From Hyphomicrobiales bacterium (GTDB lineage: Bacteria; Pseudomonadota; Alphaproteobacteria; Rhizobiales; Aestuariivirgaceae), in NCBI GenBank assembly GCA_020029455.1, contig JAIBJH010000156.1:1-6476 (forward strand): a DNA stretch of 6,476 nucleotides, in the 5' to 3' direction. The notes under the pieces are model-generated. The model did no database searches. It was not told where the DNA came from and saw only the letters and a list, made by a program, of their open reading frames with translations. Below are positions 1-6,342 of the stretch, one piece after another; the stretch's first letter is position 1; each line of letters starts with the position of its first letter. The translations under genes were made by a program, and so were the position numbers.

Positions 1-136
1 CCTTAAATGCGCTTTCGATGTGAAGGGCCTCCTCAACCCGGGCAAGGTCTTTCCGGTGCTCCACGCCTGCGCTGAATTGGGCCGCATGCATGTGCATAAA
101 GGAAAGCTCGCCTTCCCCGAGCTTCCGCGCTTCTGA
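1..136 (+). CDS. glcD: Glycolate oxidase FAD-linked subunit GlcD, C-terminal end only
   Basis: The window opens inside this gene. Reading from base 2 gives 44 residues and then TGA at 134-136. The peptide contains FDVKGLLNPGKVFPVL, followed by CAELGRMHVHKGKL and the ending FPELPRF. LLNPGK is the C-terminal signature of FAD-linked oxidases of the GlcD/D-lactate dehydrogenase type, and the CAELGRMHVH tail is typical of GlcD itself. GlcD carries the FAD subunit of glycolate dehydrogenase, which oxidises glycolate (and often D-lactate) to glyoxylate together with GlcE and GlcF. Its stop overlaps the glcE start as ATGA, indicating translational coupling. The FAD-binding part lies upstream of the window, so its integrity cannot be judged. 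Confidence 0.95.
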   Translation, partial: LKCAFDVKGLLNPGKVFPVLHACAELGRMHVHKGKLAFPELPRF

Positions 137-1275
137 TGCCCAAGACCTTTTCGCCCGCAAGTGAATTGGAGCTTGCCGAAATCATCGAGAGGGGCGGTCC
201 TTTTGCTGTGCGCGGTACTGGCACAAAAATCATGCTGGGCCACCCCATGGCGGAAATGCCGGTTCTCTCGCTCGCCAAATTCAAGGACGTTGAACTTTAC
301 GAACCGGAGGAATTGATCTTCGAAGCGGGCGCCGCAACGCCTCTCTCTGAAGTCCGGAAGCTCTTGGCAGCCAAAAATCAGATGTTCGCTTTTGAGCCCC
401 CTGATTTCTCTGTGCTGCTCGGCAGCAAGAACGCTGGTACAATTGGCGGCATGTTGGCGACAGGATTTGCCGGGCCGCGCCGCATCAAGGCCGGAAGCGT
501 GCGCGATCATGTTTTGGGTATCCGCGGCGTCACTGGCAGGGGCGAGTTCTTCAGGCTGGGTTCGCGCGTGATGAAGAATGTCACGGGTTATGACGTGTCA
601 AAACTGATGGCAGGCTCCTGGGGCACTCTGTCTGCGCTCACGCGTATCACCTTCAAGGTACTGCCCGCGCCAGAAACGGAAACGACTCTTGTTATCAAGG
701 CTGATGCTCCGGTTTCTCTTATGAGCAGGGCACTACAATCACCATGCGATGTCTCTGCCGCCGCCCATGTGCCGGGGCAGGGCACATATCTCCGGCTCGA
801 AGGCATTAGCATCTCAGTGAAGGCAAGGCGCGACACCTTGTCAAAACTATTGGGGATGAAGAGTGAAGCACTGAGCCCAGCAGAATCTCGCAAGCTTTGG
901 GCTGCAATCCGCGACGTGACGGTACTTCCTTTCAAGATGAACAGCATCATCTGGCGCGTCAGCGTTCCGCCCTCCGATGGTGCTGACTATGTGAAGCGTG
1001 TCTTCGCATCGGCATCGGGCAAGTATTTTCTGGATTGGGGCGGTGGCCTTGTCTGGCTGGTGCTTGAGCCTTCGCCCGATGGCGGTGAAGCAGCAGTGCG
1101 CGGGTCCCTGAAGGAGGGCCATGCCATGCTCTTCCGTGCACCAGAAAAGTTGCGCAGCCGCATTCCTGTTTTCCAGCCGCAGCCGCCGGCGCTTGCTGCA
1201 CTTTCAATGCGCGTGAAGGCGGCCCTCGATCCATTGGCGAAACTCAATCCGTCGCGCATGGTGGAGAGCCGCTGA
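136..1275 (+). CDS. glcE: Glycolate oxidase FAD-binding subunit GlcE
   Basis: This 379-residue protein is the second FAD-type subunit of glycolate dehydrogenase. It works with GlcD and GlcF at the inner membrane to pass electrons from glycolate to the respiratory chain. The N-terminal half is a PCMH-type FAD-binding fold: VRGTGTK at about 25-31 matches the family's VRGxGSK loop, GTIGGMLATG at 101-110 followed by GPRR and GSVRDHVLG is the flavin-contacting stretch, and VMKNVTGYDVSKLMAGSWGTL at about 145-165 is diagnostic for GlcE. The C-terminal half is less conserved but keeps WGGGLVWL (301-308) and a weak form of the family ending, KLNPSRM (369-375). The length is normal or slightly short. 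The ATG overlaps the glcD stop (ATGA) and has only a poor ribosome-binding site, so translation is probably coupled. Codon use between about 660 and 900 is more AT-tolerant than in glcF or glcB. Confidence 0.95.
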   Translation: MPKTFSPASELELAEIIERGGPFAVRGTGTKIMLGHPMAEMPVLSLAKFKDVELYEPEELIFEAGAATPLSEVRKLLAAKNQMFAFEPPDFSVLLGSKNAGTIGGMLATGFAGPRRIKAGSVRDHVLGIRGVTGRGEFFRLGSRVMKNVTGYDVSKLMAGSWGTLSALTRITFKVLPAPETETTLVIKADAPVSLMSRALQSPCDVSAAAHVPGQGTYLRLEGISISVKARRDTLSKLLGMKSEALSPAESRKLWAAIRDVTVLPFKMNSIIWRVSVPPSDGADYVKRVFASASGKYFLDWGGGLVWLVLEPSPDGGEAAVRGSLKEGHAMLFRAPEKLRSRIPVFQPQPPALAALSMRVKAALDPLAKLNPSRMVESR

Positions 1276-2567
1276 TGCAGACTCACTTTTCGGCGGCACA
1301 GCTCGCCAATCCTGAAATCGCGGAAGCCAATGCCATTCTGCGCTCATGCGTCCATTGCGGCTTCTGCACGGCGACCTGCCCCACCTATGTGCTCTTGGGC
1401 GATGAGCTCGACAGTCCCCGGGGCCGCATCTACCTCATCAAGGAAATGCTGGAGAAGGGCGAGCCCGCCACCGCAGAAACCACCAAGCACATTGACCGCT
1501 GCCTCTCCTGCCTCGCCTGCATGACCACCTGCCCTTCGGGCGTCAACTACATGCACCTGATCGACCAAGCCCGCGCCCATGTGGAGGAGACTTACACGCG
1601 GCCCGTGGCCGATAGACTGTTGCGCACGCTCTTGGCTTACATCATGCCACGGCCTGCGCTGTTCCGCCTGTCACTCATCGCCGCGAGATTGGCAAAACCG
1701 CTCGCAGGACTTCTTGAAAAGCGGATTGCGGCAATGCTCGAGCTGGTGCCGCGCCACTTGCCAAGGCCGGAAAACGTTGGCGCGCCCTGCCTCTATCCGG
1801 CGATAGCAATGAAGAAGGGACGCGTGGCGCTGCTGCAGGGTTGCGTCCAAAGCGTTCTCGATCCCGCCATCAATGCCGCCACGATCCGGCTGCTGACCCG
1901 CTTCGGCTATGAGGTCGTGGTAACGGAAGGCGAAAGCTGCTGCGGCTCCATCACGCTGCACATGGGCAAAAAGGAAGACGCACTGGCCCGCGCCCGCCGC
2001 TCCATCGACCAGTGGACCGCGGCCAATGTCGATCATGTCATCATCACGGCTTCCGGTTGTGGCACCACCATCAAGGACTATGGCCATCTCCTGCGCCTTG
2101 ATCCGGCCTATGCAGAGAAAGCCCGCGCCATTTCTTCCAAGGCGCTGGACATCACCGAATTCCTGGCGCGGCTTGAGCTTCCGCCTGCCAAAATGAATCT
2201 GCGCGTCGCCTATCACTCCGCCTGTTCCATGCAGCACGGCCAGAAGATCAACGCCGAGCCGCGCGAGCTTCTGAAGAAGGCGGGCTTCACCGTGCTGGAA
2301 GTGCCGGAAGGCCATCTCTGCTGCGGCTCGGCGGGCACCTACAACATCCTTCAGCCGGCCATCGCCGCGCAACTGAAGCTACGCAAAGTCCGCAATATTG
2401 CTTCCATCACGCCGCAACTCGTGGCGACCGGCAATATCGGCTGTATCGCCCAATTGCAGGATGCTATCAGCGTGCCCATTGTGCACACCGTGGAACTGTT
2501 GGACTGGGCTTTTGGCGGCCCCCGTCCGCAAACCATTCCGGAAGAACTTGATGACCAAAAGACCTGA
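1275..2567 (+). CDS. glcF: Glycolate oxidase iron-sulfur subunit GlcF
   Basis: This 430-residue protein carries electrons from the flavin subunits GlcD/GlcE toward the quinone pool. Two [4Fe-4S] motifs of the CxxCxxCxxxCP type are intact: Cys25, 28, 31 and 35 (CVHCGFCTATCP) and Cys76, 79, 82 and 86 (CLSCLACMTTCP). Two cysteine-rich CCG domains follow: the first with Cys190, Cys222-Cys223-Gly224 and Cys262, the second with Cys317, Cys349-Cys350-Gly351 and Cys390. This layout is that of GlcF and related heterodisulfide-reductase-like subunits, and the length is as expected. The start at 1275 overlaps the glcE stop (TGATG) and has GGAG at 1263-1266 about 8 nt upstream. No transmembrane helix is obvious, so membrane attachment is presumably peripheral. 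The gene sits directly between glcE and glcB, which supports the assignment over lutA-type or glycerol-3-phosphate dehydrogenase subunit C alternatives. Confidence 0.96.
   Translation: MQTHFSAAQLANPEIAEANAILRSCVHCGFCTATCPTYVLLGDELDSPRGRIYLIKEMLEKGEPATAETTKHIDRCLSCLACMTTCPSGVNYMHLIDQARAHVEETYTRPVADRLLRTLLAYIMPRPALFRLSLIAARLAKPLAGLLEKRIAAMLELVPRHLPRPENVGAPCLYPAIAMKKGRVALLQGCVQSVLDPAINAATIRLLTRFGYEVVVTEGESCCGSITLHMGKKEDALARARRSIDQWTAANVDHVIITASGCGTTIKDYGHLLRLDPAYAEKARAISSKALDITEFLARLELPPAKMNLRVAYHSACSMQHGQKINAEPRELLKKAGFTVLEVPEGHLCCGSAGTYNILQPAIAAQLKLRKVRNIASITPQLVATGNIGCIAQLQDAISVPIVHTVELLDWAFGGPRPQTIPEELDDQKT
2540..2545 (+). promoter_or_regulatory. Ribosome-binding site that fixes the glcB start
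   Basis: GGAAGA lies 5 nt before the ATG at 2551, inside the last codons of glcF. The glcB reading frame is open upstream to an ATG at 2398, but those 51 extra residues are a frame-shifted reading of glcF and show no malate synthase similarity. The site therefore supports 2551 as the true start. Confidence 0.7.
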
Positions 2568-4710
2568 GTTTGTGACGAAGGCCCGCTTGCAGGTTGATTT
2601 GAGCTTGGCACGGTTCATTGAAGAGGCCGCCATTCCCGGAACGAGTATTGACGCAAAGCGGTTCTGGGCCGGCTTTTCCGATCTTGTGAATGATCTCGCG
2701 CCGAAGAACCACGCACTGCTTGCCAAGCGGGATGAATTGCAGGCCAGGATCGATGACTGGCACCGGAGGAACCAGGGCGCCAGCATCGCCGCCCAAAAAA
2801 CCTTCCTCGAAGAGATTGGCTATCTGCTGCCGGAAGGTGCGGACTTCCAGGTCGAAACGAAAAACGTTGATCCTGAAATTGCCTCCGTCGCAGGCCCACA
2901 GTTGGTCGTGCCCGTCACCAACGCCCGCTATGCGCTGAATGCCGCCAATGCCCGCTGGGGCTCACTCTATGATTGCCTCTACGGCACTGATGCCATGGGT
3001 TCGGCCCCACCCGCCGGAGGCTATGACCGGGGCCGGGGCGCCCGCGTGGTTGCGCGTGTTCGCGTCTTCCTCGACGAGGCCTTTCCCATTCAAGGCACAA
3101 GCCATGCCGATGTGCGGCGTTACCAGGTGAAGGACGGCGCGCTGCTGGTGGATGACCTGCCGCTGCTGCAGCCGGAGAAATTTGTGGGCTTCCGCGGCAA
3201 TCCGAGAGCACCGGATTCAATCCTTCTCCGCAACAACGGCCTCCATGTGGAATTGGTTTTCGACCGGGCGCATTTCATCGGCAGCCGTGACCAGGCGCTG
3301 CTCGCTGATGTGGCGATCGAAAGCGCCCTCTCGGCCATCATGGATTGCGAAGACTCGGTTGCTTGCGTCGATGCCGAGGACAAGATCGGAGCTTACGCCA
3401 ATTGGCTCGGTTTGATGAAGGGCGACCTTTCGGCGGATTTCGAGAAGGCTGGCCGCACCATGACGCGCCGACTCAACCCCGACCGCGAATTCATCGGCCC
3501 CGATGGCAAGCCATTTTCGCTGAAAGGCCGGGCGCTGCTCTGGGTGCGCAATGTCGGCCACCTCATGACCACGCCCGCCGTCCGCGACGCTGAAGGCAAG
3601 GAAATTCCCGAAGGCCTGATGGATGCCATGGTGACGACGCTCGTTGCCATGCATGACCTGAAGAAAACGGATGGACTGCGCAACGCGCGACATGGTTCCG
3701 TCTATGTGGTGAAGCCCAAGATGCATGGGCCCGAGGAAGTGGCCTTCGCCGACGAGACATTCACCCGCGTCGAGAGGGTGCTGGGACTTCCGCAATATAC
3801 AGTGAAGCTCGGCATCATGGATGAGGAACGCCGCACCTCCGTCAACCTCAAGGAATGTATCCGTGCTGCCAGGCACCGCGTGGCCTTCATCAACACGGGC
3901 TTCCTCGACCGCACCGGTGATGAAATCCACACCTCCATGGAGGCAGGCCCCTTCAGCCGCAAGGATTTCATCAAACGCAAGGGCTGGATCACCGCCTATG
4001 AAAACCGCAATGTCGATGTGGGCCTCGCCTGCGGCCTTTCCGGCAAGGGCCAGATTGGTAAGGGCATGTGGGCCGCCCCCGATTTGATGGCGGCCATGCT
4101 CGAACAGAAGATCGAACATCCGAAAGCCGGTGCCAATTGCGCCTGGGTGCCGTCCCCCACGGCGGCAACGCTCCACGCACTGCACTATCACAAGGTCGAT
4201 GTCTTTTCCGTGCAGAAGAAACTTACGGTCGGCGGCGCTCGAGCCCATGTGGATGCGCTGCTTGATATTCCCGTCGCATCTTTCCGCAAATGGAGTGAGG
4301 TGCAGGTCCGCCGCGAGGTCGAGAACAATGCGCAAGGAATTCTCGGTTATGTGGTGCGCTGGATAGACCAGGGCATCGGCTGTTCCAAGGTCCCCGACAT
4401 CAACAATGTGGGCCTGATGGAAGACCGCGCGACTTTGCGTATTTCATCGCAGCACATCGCCAACTGGCTGCATCACAGCATCGTCGGCAAGGAGACCGTG
4501 ACGGAAATCATGCGCCAGATGGCGATGGTCGTGGACAGACAGAACGCCGGCGATCCGCTCTACAAGCCCATGGCGCCCGATTTCGATGGCTCCATCGCCT
4601 TCAAGACCGCTTGCGATCTCGTCTTCAAGGGCCGCGAACAGCCCAATGGTTACACCGAGCCGTTGCTCCACGCCGCACGTTTGCAAGTGAAGGCAACGCC
4701 CCACAATTGA
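2551..4710 (+). CDS. glcB: Malate synthase G
   Basis: This cytosolic enzyme condenses glyoxylate with acetyl-CoA and water to give malate and CoA, using Mg2+. From the start at 2551 the protein is 719 residues, close to the usual ~723 of the G isoform. Landmarks run in order: VVPVTNARYALNAANARWGSLYD (about 119-141), LHVEL (231-235), IMDCEDSVA (263-271), WVRNVGHLM with Arg333 (equivalent to the glyoxylate-binding Arg338 of E. coli), KPKMHGPEEV (388-397), GIMDEERRTS with Glu425 and FLDRTGDEIHTSME with Asp453 as Mg2+ ligands, GCSKVPDINNVGLMEDRATLRISSQH with Asp625 as the likely catalytic base, and NGYTEPLLH (699-707). All expected active-site residues are present. The gene overlaps glcF by 17 nt and ends the operon, so glyoxylate made by GlcDEF is removed by the product of the same message. 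No glcG lies between glcF and glcB. Confidence 0.97.
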   Translation: MTKRPEFVTKARLQVDLSLARFIEEAAIPGTSIDAKRFWAGFSDLVNDLAPKNHALLAKRDELQARIDDWHRRNQGASIAAQKTFLEEIGYLLPEGADFQVETKNVDPEIASVAGPQLVVPVTNARYALNAANARWGSLYDCLYGTDAMGSAPPAGGYDRGRGARVVARVRVFLDEAFPIQGTSHADVRRYQVKDGALLVDDLPLLQPEKFVGFRGNPRAPDSILLRNNGLHVELVFDRAHFIGSRDQALLADVAIESALSAIMDCEDSVACVDAEDKIGAYANWLGLMKGDLSADFEKAGRTMTRRLNPDREFIGPDGKPFSLKGRALLWVRNVGHLMTTPAVRDAEGKEIPEGLMDAMVTTLVAMHDLKKTDGLRNARHGSVYVVKPKMHGPEEVAFADETFTRVERVLGLPQYTVKLGIMDEERRTSVNLKECIRAARHRVAFINTGFLDRTGDEIHTSMEAGPFSRKDFIKRKGWITAYENRNVDVGLACGLSGKGQIGKGMWAAPDLMAAMLEQKIEHPKAGANCAWVPSPTAATLHALHYHKVDVFSVQKKLTVGGARAHVDALLDIPVASFRKWSEVQVRREVENNAQGILGYVVRWIDQGIGCSKVPDINNVGLMEDRATLRISSQHIANWLHHSIVGKETVTEIMRQMAMVVDRQNAGDPLYKPMAPDFDGSIAFKTACDLVFKGREQPNGYTEPLLHAARLQVKATPHN

Positions 4711-4789
4711 TCGTCATCCCGGCGAATATTCACCCTTCTCCTCTGGAGTGGGGTGAATGCGGAGGCTTCGCCCTTGCAGGGGATGACGA
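4711..4789. repeat. 79-bp foldback (REP/MITE-like) element in the convergent gap
   Basis: The termini are perfect 10-bp inverted repeats: TCGTCATCCC at 4711-4720 and GGGATGACGA at 4780-4789. Directly inside, GGCGAA (4721-4726) can pair with TTCGCC (4767-4772), leaving a 7-nt bulge at 4773-4779. The centre (4728-4758) is a separate strong hairpin. The element begins at the base after the glcB stop and ends 3 nt before the hydrolase stop, so it fills essentially the whole intergenic gap. Arms starting with GTCATCCC are common in dispersed palindromic repeats of alphaproteobacterial genomes, so a REP/MITE-like repeat is the best reading. It has no coding capacity, and its copy number elsewhere in the genome is unknown. 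Confidence 0.7.
4728..4758. terminator. Inner hairpin, possible bidirectional terminator or mRNA-stabilising stem
   Basis: ATTCACCC (4728-4735) pairs perfectly with GGGTGAAT (4751-4758). Inside it, CTCC (4738-4741) pairs with GGAG (4745-4748) around a 3-nt TCT loop, with one wobble and one mismatch between the two stems. The position between the ends of two convergent genes suits a bidirectional end signal. Neither side has a run of T, so it does not meet the classical intrinsic terminator definition. It may instead protect 3' ends or simply be the core of the repeat. Confidence 0.4.
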
Positions 4790-4792
4790 ACA

Positions 4793-5737
4793 TCAACTGT
4801 GCGCCATCTTGCGCAAGGCTTCAGCGATGGCCTTGAAACCTTCCATTGCGGGTGCACTGTGATGCCGCGCACGCATATAGGAATGGGCGAGCGCAGGCTC
4901 GCGCCGCAGCGTGGACGGAATGCCCGCTGCAAGAAGCCTCTCTTGGAACATCACGCCATCATCGTAAAGCGGATCATGGGCCGCCACCGTAATGAAGGCT
5001 GGCGGCAGGCCTTCAAGTGACTGCGCCAGAAGTGGCACGGCCTTTTCATCGCGCCAAGCGGGCGAACCCTGGGGACCGAGAAAACTTTCAAGAAAGAACT
5101 TCATTTCATCGCGCGTCAGGCATGGCGCGTTGGCGTTGCGGATGTAGGACGCCGTCTCCATGCTGGCGCCCAGCACGGGATAGATCAGCACCATGCCTTG
5201 AAGTGGCGGCAATCCGAGATCGCGCAGCGCCAGTGCGAGCGCCACAGACATCTGCCCGCCTGCGCTGTCACCTGCCGCGATGATGCGCGATGCATCCATG
5301 CCATGTGCCGCACCTTGTTCTCGCACCCAGCGCCAGGCCCTGAGTGAATCCTCAAGTTGCGCCGGATAGGGATGTTCGGGAGCCAGCCTGTAGTCGAGCA
5401 ACAGCACGCCGCATTGTGCGGCCTCTGCCAGTTCCGCGCACATGTCGCTGTGCGTGTCTGGCCCACCCAGAACCCAGCCGCCGCCATGACCGTAAATCAC
5501 AGATGGATATGGATCTGCTGTTTTCGGCTTGAACAAACGGCACGCAACGCCATTGGCATTCACTTCGATAACATCAATGTCGTCGGGATAAGGCGCGCGG
5601 AATTCCGCGCACACCGCATTCCATGTGGCGCGCTGCCTGTCGAGCGGCCAGTGTTCGGAACCGGCAGGTGTCTTGGCGGAAAGGGCCTTATAGAAGGCCA
5701 GCATGCCGGGATCGATTGTCTCGTGGGCGTCCGTCAT
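4793..5737 (-). CDS. HSL-family (family IV) alpha/beta-hydrolase, probable esterase
   Basis: This 314-residue protein is a carboxylic-ester hydrolase of the hormone-sensitive-lipase type; its substrate cannot be read from the sequence. The oxyanion-hole motif is YGHGGGWVLGG with His84 and Gly85-87, followed by LLDYRLAPEHPYPAQLED (113-130). The nucleophile elbow is GDSAGG with Ser158. HDPLYDDG supplies the likely catalytic Asp255, and LAHSYM the likely His285, so the triad is complete. No signal peptide is evident, suggesting a cytoplasmic enzyme. The start at 5737 was chosen because it is the first ATG in this frame after the gcrA stop; the frame extends upstream to 5821 only by running through gcrA. 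The ATG lacks a good ribosome-binding site. A second in-frame ATG at 5704 (residue 12) also lacks one. The gene lies 20 nt downstream of gcrA, is probably co-transcribed with it, and converges on glcB. Confidence 0.9.
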   Translation of the reverse strand: MTDAHETIDPGMLAFYKALSAKTPAGSEHWPLDRQRATWNAVCAEFRAPYPDDIDVIEVNANGVACRLFKPKTADPYPSVIYGHGGGWVLGGPDTHSDMCAELAEAAQCGVLLLDYRLAPEHPYPAQLEDSLRAWRWVREQGAAHGMDASRIIAAGDSAGGQMSVALALALRDLGLPPLQGMVLIYPVLGASMETASYIRNANAPCLTRDEMKFFLESFLGPQGSPAWRDEKAVPLLAQSLEGLPPAFITVAAHDPLYDDGVMFQERLLAAGIPSTLRREPALAHSYMRARHHSAPAMEGFKAIAEALRKMAHS

Positions 5738-5752
5738 CCCGGCATTGAACCA

Positions 5753-5757
5753 GAATC
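5753..5757. promoter_or_regulatory. GANTC (CcrM-type methylation site) in the gcrA-hydrolase spacer
   Basis: GAATC occurs in the 20-nt spacer between the gcrA stop and the hydrolase start. In alphaproteobacteria GANTC is methylated by CcrM, and GcrA acts preferentially at promoters containing it. A promoter at this spot is not evident, so a regulatory role is only a possibility. Confidence 0.25.
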
Positions 5758-6324
5758 TCAGGCGCGGCGCATGCGCCTTTCCTGCGCGGGCTGATAGGCG
5801 ATGCGTGCATGATATTCGCAATAGGGCGAACCATCACGCGGCGAGTGACCGCAGAAGCAAAAGTCCTCATGGTTGGGATCGCCGATAGGCCATTTGCAGG
5901 TCTTGTCCGACAGATGAAGAATGGTGATGCGTCCATCCTTCGGCAAATCCACAAGCCGCAAGGGCTTGGGTTCCGGTAATGGCGCAAGACGCGGGTTCAT
6001 CTGGGGACTGGCATAACTCTTGAGCGCGTTCGCTCCTGCCGTCGGCAGCGAAGGCTGAGAGGGCGAGCGCATGCCGCCCATTCCGGGCACGCGCTCTTTC
6101 CGCGTGACGGTGCGCGGCGATTGCGTGCGCGGCGCTGTCTGCCGTCCGGCGAGATTAAGGCGATGCACCTTGCCGATCACCGCATTGCGCGTGACACCAT
6201 GGCCGAGCTTTGCGGCGATCTGGCTGGCGCTGAGGCCTTCGGCCCAAAGCTTCTTCAGCACTTCGACACGGTCTTCCGTCCAGGTGAGCTTTTCTCCGCC
6301 TGCAGCTGCCGCAATCTCATTCAT
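5758..6324 (-). CDS. gcrA: GcrA family cell cycle transcriptional regulator
   Basis: This 188-residue protein matches GcrA, a DNA-binding transcription factor that partners with RNA polymerase sigma-70 and stimulates promoters carrying GANTC sites methylated by CcrM, coordinating the cell cycle. The N-terminal helix-turn-helix domain is at about 15-60: TWTEDRVEVLKKLWAEGLSASQIAAKLG, then VTRNAVIGKVHRLNLAGR. A proline- and arginine-rich linker follows (about 62-130). The C-terminal domain has the hallmark TCKWPIGDP (142-150), then FCFCGH, SPYCEYHARIAYQP (166-179) and a basic tail. Cys143, Cys156, Cys158, Cys169 and His172 could bind a metal (inference). The start at 6324 is preferred over 6342 because a good ribosome-binding site lies 7 nt upstream. 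The first 14 residues precede the TWTEDRV point where Caulobacter GcrA nearly begins, and no in-frame start lies closer, so this extension seems genuine. The downstream hydrolase is probably in the same transcript. Confidence 0.95.
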   Translation of the reverse strand: MNEIAAAAGGEKLTWTEDRVEVLKKLWAEGLSASQIAAKLGHGVTRNAVIGKVHRLNLAGRQTAPRTQSPRTVTRKERVPGMGGMRSPSQPSLPTAGANALKSYASPQMNPRLAPLPEPKPLRLVDLPKDGRITILHLSDKTCKWPIGDPNHEDFCFCGHSPRDGSPYCEYHARIAYQPAQERRMRRA

Positions 6325-6328
6325 GCCC

Positions 6329-6333
6329 GAATC
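6329..6333. promoter_or_regulatory. GANTC (CcrM-type methylation site) just upstream of the gcrA start codon
   Basis: GAATC (GATTC on the gcrA strand) sits 4 nt before the gcrA ATG, touching the ribosome-binding site. CcrM methylates GANTC in this bacterial class, and GcrA reads that mark. The location makes methylation-linked control of gcrA conceivable, but a single 5-bp match proves nothing. Confidence 0.3.
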
Positions 6334-6340
6334 CTTCCCC
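6332..6340 (-). promoter_or_regulatory. Ribosome-binding site that fixes the gcrA start
   Basis: On the minus strand GGGGAAGGA ends 7 nt before the ATG at 6324. The alternative in-frame ATG at 6342 would place this purine run inside the coding sequence and has no comparable site upstream, so 6324 is the better start. Confidence 0.7.
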
Positions 6341-6342
6341 AT

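Noticed and set aside
1671..2372. A 233-codon open frame on the minus strand opposite glcF
   Set aside because: It is antisense to intact CCG domains of GlcF with no recognisable motif; a codon-bias shadow.
2398..2550. An upstream extension of the glcB frame by 51 residues
   Set aside because: It is an out-of-frame reading of conserved glcF sequence, and a good ribosome-binding site precedes the ATG at 2551, which gives the normal family length.
3217..4335. A 372-codon open frame on the minus strand opposite glcB
   Set aside because: It is antisense to a fully conserved malate synthase G, shows no recognisable domain, and is the usual by-product of GC-rich codon bias.
5738..5821. An upstream extension of the hydrolase frame by 28 residues
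   Set aside because: It overlaps the conserved C-terminus of GcrA in another frame and has no resemblance to the HSL family N-terminus.
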